Notes under the pieces: generated by a model
What the model saw: the letters and a program-made list of their open reading frames with translations, nothing else
Database searches by the model: none
What the model was told of the DNA's origin: nothing
Translations under genes and position numbers: made by a program
Source of the DNA: Actinomyces ruminicola
GTDB taxonomy: Bacteria > Actinomycetota > Actinomycetes > Actinomycetales > Actinomycetaceae
Direction: 5' to 3'
NCBI RefSeq assembly: GCF_900103885.1
Contig: NZ_FNIM01000009.1
Span: forward strand, 1 to 64,000
Length of the DNA: 64,000 nt
Part shown: one piece after another, positions 35,918 to 43,716 of the stretch
Layout: each line of letters starts with the position of its first letter
Numbering within the stretch: the first letter of the stretch is position 1

Positions 35918-36742
35918 TTACGGCGCCTCTCGGTGGGTTGCGGGAAGGAGCGCCGGATGGCTGCCGGCGGCGACCAGTTCGGCGACGAACTGCTGGGGAT
36001 CGGCGGAGCGGATGACGGCCTCGCCGACGAGCACGACGTTGGCGCCGGCGCGCGCGTAGCTCATGACGTCGTGGGGGCCGCGCACCCCGCCGGCGGCGAT
36101 GCGGGTGATGGAGGCGGGCAGTACCTCGGCGACCCGCTCGAAGCGGGAGCGGTCTACCTGCCGGGTCTGCGGATCACGGGCGTCGACGGCGACGAAGCGG
36201 GCACCGGCACGCGCAGCCGCCAAGGCCTCCGCCCGCGAGTGTGCCTCGACCACCGCCGCCATGCCCAGGGAGTGGGTGCGTTCGATCAGCGACTCCAGGA
36301 TCAGGGGCTCCAGGCGGGCGTCCAGCATGAGCAGGTCGGCGCCGTGGGCGCGGGCCTCGTGCACCTGGTAGGGGGTGACCACGACGTCGTTGACGAGCAC
36401 CGGCACATCGACAGCGGCGCGCACGGCATCAAGATCGGCCAGGCGCCCGTGGGAGCGCACGGGCTCGGTGACCACGGAGACGCAGGCGGCCCCACCGGCG
36501 GCGTAGAAACCCGCCAGGATGGCCACGTCCCCGATGCCGGACAGGTCCGCGAAGGTGGCGGTGGCGCGTTTGACCTCGGCGATCACCGACACCGCCCGCC
36601 CCTCGCCACGCAGGGCGGCGACCGCATCACGGCACGCCGGGGCCGCACGCACGGCCTCCTTGAGCGCTTCGAGCGGGACGCGTCGTTCACGCGCCGCCAC
36701 GCAGGCGCGCGCCGTGGCGGCAAGCTCTTCGAAGCCGTTCAC
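35918..36742 (-). CDS. TrpC-like protein lacking catalytic residues
   Basis: A (beta/alpha)8 protein of 274 residues clearly related to indole-3-glycerol phosphate synthase. Retained: EVKR (Glu51/Lys53 equivalents), VVEAH (Glu159 equivalent) and the phosphate-binding GGVRGPHDV and VLVGEAV. Lost: the catalytic Lys110 motif RKDF is VNDV, the Asn180 motif VNxR is VDAR, and the ESG motif (Glu210-Ser211) is AGG; SSPS is ATAT. Numbers are those of the Sulfolobus enzyme. It is unlikely to make indole-glycerol phosphate. The GTG at 36742 lies 8 nt after the hisI stop with GGGGG upstream; an ATG at 36769 is possible. It sits in the usual trp locus between hisI and lgt. New function unknown. Confidence 0.8.
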   Translation of the reverse strand: MNGFEELAATARACVAARERRVPLEALKEAVRAAPACRDAVAALRGEGRAVSVIAEVKRATATFADLSGIGDVAILAGFYAAGGAACVSVVTEPVRSHGRLADLDAVRAAVDVPVLVNDVVVTPYQVHEARAHGADLLMLDARLEPLILESLIERTHSLGMAAVVEAHSRAEALAAARAGARFVAVDARDPQTRQVDRSRFERVAEVLPASITRIAAGGVRGPHDVMSYARAGANVVLVGEAVIRSADPQQFVAELVAAGSHPALLPATHREAP

Positions 36743-36749
36743 CCGACGA

Positions 36750-37184
36750 TCACCCCCTACGCGCCTCATGGTTCCCGGCGGAGGGCCGCTCAGGCAAATC
36801 GGTCCGGCAGGAGGGACGCTCTCCCACCGCCGCGCCCAGGTCTCCTCCGGCCTCGAAGCAGGTGCGCGTCCCGGTGTGGCAGGCGGCGCCGACCTGGTCC
36901 ACCTCGACCAGCAGCGCGTCGCCATCGCAGTCCAGGGACACGGCCTTGACGTACTGGTAGTGACCGGAGGTGTCGCCCTTGCGCCAGAACTCCTGCCGGG
37001 AGCGCGACCAGTAGGTCACGCGCCCCTCGGTGAGGGTGCGGCGCAGGGCCTCGTCGTTCATCCAGCCGACCATGAGCACCTCGCGGGTGTCGTACTGCTG
37101 GACCACGGCGGCCACCAGGCCGTTGGCGTCCCGCTTGAGTCGGGCGGCGAGTTCGGCAGGCAGGGGCGCGGGTGAGGCAGTCAC
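36750..37184 (-). CDS. hisI: Phosphoribosyl-AMP cyclohydrolase
   Basis: Third step of histidine synthesis: opens the adenine ring of phosphoribosyl-AMP. The 144-residue single-domain protein has the family core [30 protein letters not shown], the metal site [14 protein letters not shown] and CHTGTRTCF. The separate pyrophosphohydrolase HisE is not fused. The GTG at 37184 has GAGAAT 6 nt upstream and no Shine-Dalgarno. The C-terminal 25 residues beyond the conserved core are polar and variable. It lies upstream of the trpC-like gene with 7 nt between stop and start, so they share a transcript. hisF is about 1 kb upstream. Confidence 0.95.
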   Translation of the reverse strand: MTASPAPLPAELAARLKRDANGLVAAVVQQYDTREVLMVGWMNDEALRRTLTEGRVTYWSRSRQEFWRKGDTSGHYQYVKAVSLDCDGDALLVEVDQVGAACHTGTRTCFEAGGDLGAAVGERPSCRTDLPERPSAGNHEARRG

Positions 37185-37228
37185 CGGTCAATTCTCGCAC
37201 GGTCTGGGCATTCTCCAGACGCCCCCGC

Positions 37229-37681
37229 TTATCCGGCCGGGCCCAGGAGAGGATTCAGGTATGCCCACATGCCCGGCAGGTTGCGCGCCACCGCGAAGAG
37301 GCCGGCCACTGCGAAGACGACCACGGCCTCCCGCGCGGTCAGCAGGGGGCGGGGAGCACCACGACGACGGCTGATGAGCCAGCGCGCCAGCACCGCGGCC
37401 CCCAGGGCCAGCACCATCAGGGCGAAGGGGTTGTAGCCGCACGCCGAAGTCAAGTCACCGTGCATGAGCGCGCGGGTGGCACGGGTGCCTCCGCACAGCG
37501 GACACCAGTAGCCGGTCATGCGGTGCATGATGCACAGGTCCACTCCGTCCCGCCCCAGGAGCCTGGAGCCGATGATCAGCGCGCCGGGCAGGCAGGATAC
37601 GGCGGCCGCCGCGCCCATCAGGGCGCGGCGGCGCTTGTCGGAGTCACAAGCGGCTCCAGCAGGAATACGGGTACAGGTCAC
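37229..37681 (-). CDS. DUF2752 membrane protein
   Basis: A 150-residue protein with three predicted helices (about 22-42, 85-105, 118-138) and the DUF2752 signature WCPLCGGTRATRALMHGD at residues 59-76. The family is uncharacterised. DUF2752 genes are commonly found in the his-trp-lgt region of actinobacteria, matching this place. The GTG at 37681 lies 12 nt after the stop of the DUF4190 gene, suggesting they are co-transcribed. The two Cys in the signature could bind metal or form a disulfide, but this is a guess. Confidence 0.82.
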   Translation of the reverse strand: MTCTRIPAGAACDSDKRRRALMGAAAAVSCLPGALIIGSRLLGRDGVDLCIMHRMTGYWCPLCGGTRATRALMHGDLTSACGYNPFALMVLALGAAVLARWLISRRRGAPRPLLTAREAVVVFAVAGLFAVARNLPGMWAYLNPLLGPAG

Positions 37682-37693
37682 AGGTGCACCGGG

Positions 37694-38101
37694 TCAGTTG
37701 TTGAGCACGCCGGTGACCATGCCCGTGGAAAGGTTGATGATCGTCCACACAATGGACAGCCCGCCCAGGACAATGCCCGCGATCGCCATGCCCTTGTTGG
37801 TGGCGCGGCCCTCGTTGGCGGCCTGCATGCCGAGATAGCCCAGGATGATCGCCGGAATACCGGTGAACAGCCCGCAGCACACCGAAGCGATGCCAAGTCC
37901 CAGCGCCCAGCCGCCGAGGTTGTTCTTCTCGGTCGACATCCCCATGGGGTTCATGCCGTAGCCGGCGGGCTGGTTGTAATTGGGGCCCTGGTACTGCGGG
38001 GGCTGGCCGTTGTTGGGATAGCCCTGGTACTGCGGGGGCTGGCCATTGTTGGGATAGCCCTGATTGTTCCCGGGATTCTGGTTGGGGTCATAGTTGGTCA
38101 T
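37694..38101 (-). CDS. DUF4190 membrane protein with Tyr/Gln/Asn/Pro-rich N-terminus
   Basis: A 135-residue protein. The N-terminal half (1-55) is low complexity, with two copies of GYPNNGQPPQYQ; the C-terminal half has two hydrophobic helices of DUF4190 type (LGGWALGLGIASVCCGLFTG and GMAIAGIVLGGLSIVWTII). Such proteins are common small envelope proteins in actinobacteria with no assigned function; the disordered N-terminus is probably cytosolic. AGGAAAGG lies 7 nt before the ATG. It precedes the DUF2752 gene by 12 nt. The near-exact nucleotide repeat encoding the PNNGQPPQYQ units could vary in copy number. Confidence 0.82.
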   Translation of the reverse strand: MTNYDPNQNPGNNQGYPNNGQPPQYQGYPNNGQPPQYQGPNYNQPAGYGMNPMGMSTEKNNLGGWALGLGIASVCCGLFTGIPAIILGYLGMQAANEGRATNKGMAIAGIVLGGLSIVWTIINLSTGMVTGVLNN

Positions 38102-38194
38102 AGATACGCCTTTCCTAGGGTGTCACGAATCGTAACATGGGTTCAGCCTGCACCCCATGGGGAGGACTCCCCCACCGGGCAGGCGCCGCGTCGC

Positions 38195-38968
38195 TCAGCG
38201 CACGGGGTGGCCGGAGGCCCGCAGCGCATCCTTGGCCTGCTGGATGGTCATGGTGCCATAGTGGAACACGCTGGCGGCCAGCACGGCGTCGGCGCCGTGA
38301 TCGGCGGCGGCGGCGAAGTCCTCGGGACGGCCGGCGCCCCCGGAGGCGATCAGCGGAATGCGCACCGCACGGCGCACGTCGTCGAGCATCTCCAGGTCGA
38401 AGCCACCGGTGACGCCGTCGGCGTCCATGGAGTTCAGCAGGATCTCGCCCGCACCGAGCTCTGCGGCGCGCGCCGCCCAGGACACGGCGTCAATGCCGGT
38501 GGAGCGGGTGCCGCCGTGGGTAGTGACCTCGTACCCGGACGGGGTGATCACGCCCGGCGGGCAGCGGCGGGCGTCCACGGACAGGACCACCACCTGGTTG
38601 CCGAAGCGGGAGGCCACCTCAGTCAGCAGCTCCGGACGGGCGATGGCGGCGGTGTTGATGCCGACCTTGTCGGCGCCGGCCCGCAGCAGGCGGTCGACGT
38701 CGTCCACGCTGCGCACCCCGCCGCCGACGGTCAGCGGTACGAACACCTGCTCGGCGGTGGTGGATACAACCTCCAGCATGGTGGCGCGTCCCTCGGCGGA
38801 GGCGGACACGTCCAGGAAGGTGATCTCGTCGGCGCCCTGGGCGTCGTAGCGGGCGGCCAGCTCCACCGGGTCTCCCGCATCGCGCAGGCCGGTGAAGTGC
38901 ACGCCCTTGACCACCCGGCCGTCCTTGACGTCCAGGCACGGGATCACGCGCACGGCAACAACACTCAT
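38195..38968 (-). CDS. hisF: Imidazole glycerol phosphate synthase cyclase subunit
   Basis: Closes the imidazole ring in histidine synthesis using ammonia delivered by HisH, which is not encoded here. The 257-residue (beta/alpha)8 protein has the catalytic aspartates in [12 protein letters not shown] (Asp 13) and VLSVDARR, plus the GGGVRSVDD and IASGGAG phosphate-binding loops. It is the last gene of the trmI-arc-dop-pup-pafA-FKBP run; its ATG lies 2 nt after the FKBP-like stop. That places a histidine enzyme under the pupylation operon's control, or at least read-through. Downstream DNA to 38102 holds nothing evident. Confidence 0.96.
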   Translation of the reverse strand: MSVVAVRVIPCLDVKDGRVVKGVHFTGLRDAGDPVELAARYDAQGADEITFLDVSASAEGRATMLEVVSTTAEQVFVPLTVGGGVRSVDDVDRLLRAGADKVGINTAAIARPELLTEVASRFGNQVVVLSVDARRCPPGVITPSGYEVTTHGGTRSTGIDAVSWAARAAELGAGEILLNSMDADGVTGGFDLEMLDDVRRAVRIPLIASGGAGRPEDFAAAADHGADAVLAASVFHYGTMTIQQAKDALRASGHPVR

Positions 38969-38970
38969 GA

Positions 38971-40317
38971 CTAATGCTCCTCCGGGTCGTTCCCGTCAAC
39001 TGGTGCGGCTGCGGCCGGCTGTGCCGCTTCGGGGCTGGGGGTCACCCGGACGATGCCTTCCCCGGCATCCGGTGTGGCCCCTTCAGTGGGGGACGAGGTG
39101 GCCTCGGTGAGCGTGCCGTCGGCGGCGACGGCAAGGATGTCGATAACCACCGCCAGCGCGTCCTCGCCGGCGGCCTGGTCCGCCGGCAGCGCCAGCACGA
39201 TCCGGCTGCCCACGGTGACATCCACGAGCTGCTGGGCGATGCCGGACATGGTGTTGGACATGTCGATCGTGCCGGGTACGGTCGTGACGCCGTAGCTGGA
39301 GGTGCCCGGGCTGGAATCGGACCAGTTGACGAAGGCGTAGCGGGCGATGATGACGTCGCCGGAGTTGATCTGCTGTCCCGTGCCGTCCACCAGGACGGAG
39401 GCGGCGGCCCGAGTGGGAGCGCTCAGGCCGTCGATGGACAGGGAGACGGTGCCGTCGTCGGCGAAGGCGACCGTGGGCATGCCGTCGGCGGGTCCCCGTT
39501 CCTGCCCCGAGGCGGTGGTCGGCAGCACGTCGACGACGGTGATCTCGGTGGTGACGGCGCCGTCGGCGGCGGACACGGGGGCTCGCAGCACCAGGCGGGA
39601 GCCCTCGGTAGCCCCGGTGACGGTCTCTGCAAGAACCTCACCGAGTGCGGAGGCGTTGACGGTGCCGCGGTAGATGCGCACGCCGGTGGGGGTGCCGGTG
39701 GTGTTCGCCCCGCTGGTGCCGGAGAAGGTGGAGACCGACAGCAGCACGGCGTCACCGGCGGACAGGGCGCGGCCGTCGCCGTTGATCAGCGTGTCGGAGG
39801 TGACGGAGGTGGCGGGAGCGAGCGGAATGCTCAGAGAGACGACCGGGACGGAGCCGACCCGGCCGGCTACCTCCATCACTGCGTCGATCGGGGCGTCCGC
39901 CGCGGTTGCCTGGCTGGTGGCGGCGCTCGTCGCCTCGCCGCCGTGGCCCAGGCGGGAGACGACGACGGGCACCAGCACGATCGCGGCCACGACGACGGCG
40001 GCCAGTACGACGGCGACGCGTCCACGGGGTCGGGGCCGTCCCAGGGCGGCGCCGATGGCGCGCTGGGCCCCGGTGATGGTCGGCGGCTCCTCCTTGGTCT
40101 CCGGAGCACCGGTCAAAGAGCTGACGGCCGTGGGTATGCCGGGGCCGCCGTCCACGTGCACGACCGCCGGAGGCGGCGCCGCGCCGTGCTCCTCAAGACT
40201 GTGCTGGCGGGCACGCTCGAACTCCCGCTCGAGCTCGCGCAGCTGGCGGCGGGTCAAGGGCTTGCCGTCCGGCCCCGAGGCGGGCACGGGCGTGGTCTCA
40301 TCGGCGTAAGGACTCAT
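38971..40317 (-). CDS. Membrane-anchored protein with degenerate FKBP-like repeats
   Basis: A 448-residue protein with a basic, charged cytosolic N-terminus ([16 protein letters not shown]), a single membrane helix near residues 97-120, and a Thr/Ala/Gly-rich extracytoplasmic part. Two segments resemble FKBP-type prolyl isomerase folds: [21 protein letters not shown] and [20 protein letters not shown], each followed by a [10 protein letters not shown]-like strand, but the aromatic active-site residues of FKBPs are not evident. FKBP-type lipoproteins next to pafA are common in actinobacteria; this seems a divergent version. Its ATG overlaps the pafA stop (ATGA), so it belongs to the operon. 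Enzyme activity is doubtful. Confidence 0.7.
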   Translation of the reverse strand: MSPYADETTPVPASGPDGKPLTRRQLRELEREFERARQHSLEEHGAAPPPAVVHVDGGPGIPTAVSSLTGAPETKEEPPTITGAQRAIGAALGRPRPRGRVAVVLAAVVVAAIVLVPVVVSRLGHGGEATSAATSQATAADAPIDAVMEVAGRVGSVPVVSLSIPLAPATSVTSDTLINGDGRALSAGDAVLLSVSTFSGTSGANTTGTPTGVRIYRGTVNASALGEVLAETVTGATEGSRLVLRAPVSAADGAVTTEITVVDVLPTTASGQERGPADGMPTVAFADDGTVSLSIDGLSAPTRAAASVLVDGTGQQINSGDVIIARYAFVNWSDSSPGTSSYGVTTVPGTIDMSNTMSGIAQQLVDVTVGSRIVLALPADQAAGEDALAVVIDILAVAADGTLTEATSSPTEGATPDAGEGIVRVTPSPEAAQPAAAAPVDGNDPEEH

Positions 40318-41780
40318 GGGCTGCTAATGAGTATGCCAGAGCGCGGCGGCTCTGGGTCCTCCATGGCGGCCAGCAGTGCGTCCACGCGCGCGTCGACGGC
40401 GGCGAAGGGGTCGCGCAGGGCGACCGGCCGGGAGTGGCCGTCGTCGAGCTTGAGGTTCACCCAGTCGACGGACAGGTCGCGACGCAGGTCCTCGGCGCGG
40501 GCGACGGCGGCGCCGCGCAGGCGGGCGCGGGTGGTGGCCGGCGGCGTGTCGACGGCGGCGCGGCAGGCGGGCTCGTCGACGATGCGGGCCAGCAGCCCGG
40601 CTGCCTCGAGCCGGAGGCGCAGTCCGTCGGTGGGGTCGACGTCGTGGTAGGCCAGGGCCAGGCGGGCCACGCGCGGGTCGTCCAGGCCGGTGCCGGCGCG
40701 CTGGGCGTAGCGGGTCAGCAGCTGGTGCTTGGCGGCCCAGTCCAGCTCGGTGGCCACCGGTGCCGGGTTGCCGGAGCGCACCGCCTCCAGGCCGCGCTCC
40801 CACAGGTCCAGGACGCGTCGGTGGGCGTCGGTCAGGTCCAGCTCGGCGTCGGCGTGTGCGCGCACGCGCTCGAGGTGCTCGGCCTGCAGGTCAACGGGGG
40901 TGATGGTGCGCCCGTCGGCCAGCTCGAGGCGCACCGTGCCGGTCAGGTCGTGGCAGGTCTCGCGGATGGCCCGCATGGGGTCGGCCAGGCGCAGGTCGCT
41001 CAGGTCGCCGCCGGCCTCCAGGTACTCCAGCAGCAGGTCCATGGCGCCGACCTTGAGCAGGGTGGAGCCCTGGGCGATGTTGGAGTCCCCGACGATCACG
41101 TGCATGCGCCGGTACTTCTCCGCGTCGGCGTGCGGCTCGTCGCGAGTGTTGATCAGGGGCCGGGAGCGGGTGGTGGCCGAGGAGACGGCGTCCTCCATCT
41201 GGTCGGCGCGCTGGGAGAAGACGTACCGGGCGGGGCGGGTGCCGACCGGATCGGTGAGGATGTGGCCGGCCCCGACCAGGATCTGCCGGGTGACCAGGTG
41301 CGGGACCAGGGTGCGGGCGTCGTTCCAGAAGTCGCCGCGGCGGCGCACCAGGTAGTTCTCGTGGCAGCCGAAGCCGTTCCCCTCGGCGTCGAGATTGTTC
41401 TTGAGCAGGTGGATGCGGCCGGGCACCTCCTGGGCGGCCAGGCGGGTGTTGGCCTGCCGGGCCAGGTCGGCCATGATGAGCTCGCCGGCCCGGTCCTGGG
41501 CTAGCAGGTCGGTCAGGCGATCGCATTCGGCGGTGGCGAACTCGGGATGGGAGCCGACGTCCAGGTACAGGCGGGCGCCGCCGCGGGTGAAGACGTTGGA
41601 GGAGCGGCCGCGGGCGATCAGGGGGGCGAACAGCTCCCGGGCGGCATGGTCGGCGTCCAGCGGCGGGGGCCCGCCGTTCGTGGAGGCGCAGGTGATGCCG
41701 TACTCGGTTTCGACGCCGATGATCCGCCGGGCGGGGGCGCGGCGGCCGACGGGGTTGGCCGGGCAGGCCTGCACCCTCAC
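40314..41780 (-). CDS. pafA: Pup--protein ligase
   Basis: ATP-dependent ligase that joins the C-terminal glutamate of Pup to lysines of target proteins. The 488-residue protein has the glutamine-synthetase-like core of PafA: IIGVETEYGIT, RSSNVFTRGGARLYLDVGSHPE, LKNNLDAEGNGFGCHENYLV, TTRSRPLINTRDEPHADAEK and VIVGDSN. About 18 residues precede the usual N-terminus. The GTG start overlaps the pup stop (GTGA). In most proteasome-bearing actinobacteria prcB and prcA lie between pup and pafA; here the genes touch. Confidence 0.95.
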   Translation of the reverse strand: MRVQACPANPVGRRAPARRIIGVETEYGITCASTNGGPPPLDADHAARELFAPLIARGRSSNVFTRGGARLYLDVGSHPEFATAECDRLTDLLAQDRAGELIMADLARQANTRLAAQEVPGRIHLLKNNLDAEGNGFGCHENYLVRRRGDFWNDARTLVPHLVTRQILVGAGHILTDPVGTRPARYVFSQRADQMEDAVSSATTRSRPLINTRDEPHADAEKYRRMHVIVGDSNIAQGSTLLKVGAMDLLLEYLEAGGDLSDLRLADPMRAIRETCHDLTGTVRLELADGRTITPVDLQAEHLERVRAHADAELDLTDAHRRVLDLWERGLEAVRSGNPAPVATELDWAAKHQLLTRYAQRAGTGLDDPRVARLALAYHDVDPTDGLRLRLEAAGLLARIVDEPACRAAVDTPPATTRARLRGAAVARAEDLRRDLSVDWVNLKLDDGHSRPVALRDPFAAVDARVDALLAAMEDPEPPRSGILISSP

Positions 41781-41959
41781 TGCCCGCCCTTCTGGACGAA
41801 GCCCTGGACGAAGGCGGCGGCGTTTGTCTCCAGGACGGCGTCGATCTCGTCGAGGATCTCGTCAACGCCGGCGGTCTGCGTCTGCCCGGAGCCGACGGCC
41901 GGCGCCGGGTCGGGGACGGCGGGCTCGGGGGTGGGCTGGATCTGTTCGTTGAGGCTCAT
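41777..41959 (-). CDS. pup: Prokaryotic ubiquitin-like protein Pup
   Basis: A 60-residue, mostly disordered modifier. The C-terminal half has the ARC-binding amphipathic helix (EILDEIDAVLETNAAAFVQG) and the end is QKGGQ. The terminal Gln must be deamidated to Glu by Dop before ligation. The N-terminus is Pro/Gln/Glu-rich. ATGA overlap with the dop stop and GTGA overlap with pafA make it tightly coupled to both. A single lysine is present, three residues before the end. Confidence 0.97.
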   Translation of the reverse strand: MSLNEQIQPTPEPAVPDPAPAVGSGQTQTAGVDEILDEIDAVLETNAAAFVQGFVQKGGQ

Positions 41960-43716
41960 GGGCGTGACTGACTTTCTGAGTCTTCCGGTTCTGCGGGGGT
42001 GACGGCATCTTGGACGGCGCCCAGGATACGTGCCAACTCGGCGTCCGAGACGGTCACGGCGTCGGGCAGGGGCAGTCGCAGCAGCTCGGCGTGCCCGGGA
42101 ACGTCCAGCACGAGGCTGGTCCAGGAGGCGGCGACGACGGCGGCGTGGTTGGCGACCGCCGTGCCGCGGACGGCGGCGCGCGTGCCGGCGGGCGGACGGT
42201 CGGCGGCGGCCTCGATCTCGGCGTCGGTGGTCAGTCTACGGGTGCGGCCGGCGGCGATGAGCCTCTCGGCCAGGCCGCGCCCGGCGCGCAGGTCGGCCCA
42301 CTGGATGTCGGCGGCCGCCAGGCGCGGATCGTCCCAGCCGGTGCCGGAGCGCGCGCGCAGTCCCTCGCACAGCTGGAGCTTGGCGACCCATTCCACCAGC
42401 TGCGCGGCTCGGGCGGTGGCTTCGGCCTGGGCGGGGGTGCCCCGGGAGGCCGCGTAATCCTCGAGCGCGGCGAGCGTCTCCTCCCACAGCGCGAGCGCCC
42501 GGGCGGTGGCCAGGCCGACGTATTCAGCCCCGGTTCCGCCGTAGTCCTCGCGCAGGGCAGCGGCGATGGCCTCCAGGTGGGCGCGTTGGATCTCCAGCGC
42601 GGTCAGCCGGCCGCGGGCGGTGGCGAGCGCGTAGGTGAGGGCGGGGTCGTGAGACATGGCCCAGTGCTCCTCGACCGGGTCGGCGGTGATCCGCAGGTCC
42701 GTGAGGGCGCCGAGGCCCTGGCCGCGGTCGTGGGCGCGCTCCAGGTACCACAGCAGCAGGCTCGTGGTGGCGACCTTCAGGTAGATGGGTACGTCGAAGC
42801 GGTTGGCGTCGCCGTTGATCACGTGCAGGCGGCGGAAGCGGGCGGCGTCGGCGTGCGGCTCGTCGCGGGTGTTGACAATGGGCCGGTTGAAGGTGGTCTG
42901 CAGGGCGATGTCGGTGCCCACGTAGTCGGCGCGCTGGCTGATCTGGAAGCCGGGAGTCTCGCTGCGCTGCCCGATGCCGACCCGCCCGGCCCCGGCGAAC
43001 ACGGGCCGGGTCACCAAGAACGGGATCAGGGCGGCGGCCAGGGTCTCGAAGGGCAGCTCGCGGCGCACCAGGTAGTTCTCGTGGGAGCCGTAGGCGGCGC
43101 CCTTGCCGTCGACATTGTTCTTGTACAGGACGATCTCCCCGTCCTCCGGGTCGAGGGCGGCCATGGCACGGCGGGCGATCACTTCGCCGGCGCGATCCCA
43201 CACGAGGGCGTCGTGGGGGGTGAGCACCTCCGGGGAGGAGTACTCGGGGTGGGCGTGGTCGACGTACAGGCGGGCGCCGTTGGTCAGCACGGCGGTGCTG
43301 GCCTGCGGCAGGGCGGCCTCGGCGGCGCTGGGGCGCGGCCGGCTGCCCCACGGGGCCGGTGGGACGTCCCCGGAGGGGGCGGGCCGGGCGGGGTCGTCGG
43401 TGAGCTGGCTGGGGTGGGCGGCAGCGCGCTCCAGGCGGCCGCCGCGCAGGTCCGCGAGCGGGTCCTCACCCTCGTAGTCCCAACGGACGGCCTCCCGGGT
43501 GCCGGCGTCGGGGCGTGCAATGGCGCCGTAGGCGGCGACGATCCGGCTGGCCATGACCACCGAGTTGGCGTAGGGGTTTCCGGGCTGCAGCACCCCGAAC
43601 TCGGTCTCCAGTCCGACCGGGCGCCGCAGCGGGGCGAAATGACCGGTGCCGGTCGCCCCGCGGTGAGAGGCCCGTGCGGTTGCTTCGGCTGTCTCGGGCT
43701 GCGGTGATGCGCTCAT
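41956..43716 (-). CDS. dop: Pup deamidase/depupylase
   Basis: Deamidates Pup-Gln to Pup-Glu and removes Pup from substrates. Homologous to PafA, with Dop-type features: VGLETEFGVLQPG, VRWDYEGEDPLAD, TNGARLYVDHAHPEYSSPE, YKNNVDGKGAAYGSHENYLV, GFQISQRADYVGTDIA and TFNRPIVNTRDEPHAD. At 586 residues it is longer than the usual ~500; the extra length is an Ala/Pro-rich N-terminal tail and an insertion near residues 95-135 (SQLTDDPARPAPSG region), where other Dops have the flexible Dop-loop. The start ATG overlaps the arc stop (ATGA), and the end overlaps pup. Confidence 0.95.
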   Translation of the reverse strand: MSASPQPETAEATARASHRGATGTGHFAPLRRPVGLETEFGVLQPGNPYANSVVMASRIVAAYGAIARPDAGTREAVRWDYEGEDPLADLRGGRLERAAAHPSQLTDDPARPAPSGDVPPAPWGSRPRPSAAEAALPQASTAVLTNGARLYVDHAHPEYSSPEVLTPHDALVWDRAGEVIARRAMAALDPEDGEIVLYKNNVDGKGAAYGSHENYLVRRELPFETLAAALIPFLVTRPVFAGAGRVGIGQRSETPGFQISQRADYVGTDIALQTTFNRPIVNTRDEPHADAARFRRLHVINGDANRFDVPIYLKVATTSLLLWYLERAHDRGQGLGALTDLRITADPVEEHWAMSHDPALTYALATARGRLTALEIQRAHLEAIAAALREDYGGTGAEYVGLATARALALWEETLAALEDYAASRGTPAQAEATARAAQLVEWVAKLQLCEGLRARSGTGWDDPRLAAADIQWADLRAGRGLAERLIAAGRTRRLTTDAEIEAAADRPPAGTRAAVRGTAVANHAAVVAASWTSLVLDVPGHAELLRLPLPDAVTVSDAELARILGAVQDAVTPAEPEDSESQSRP

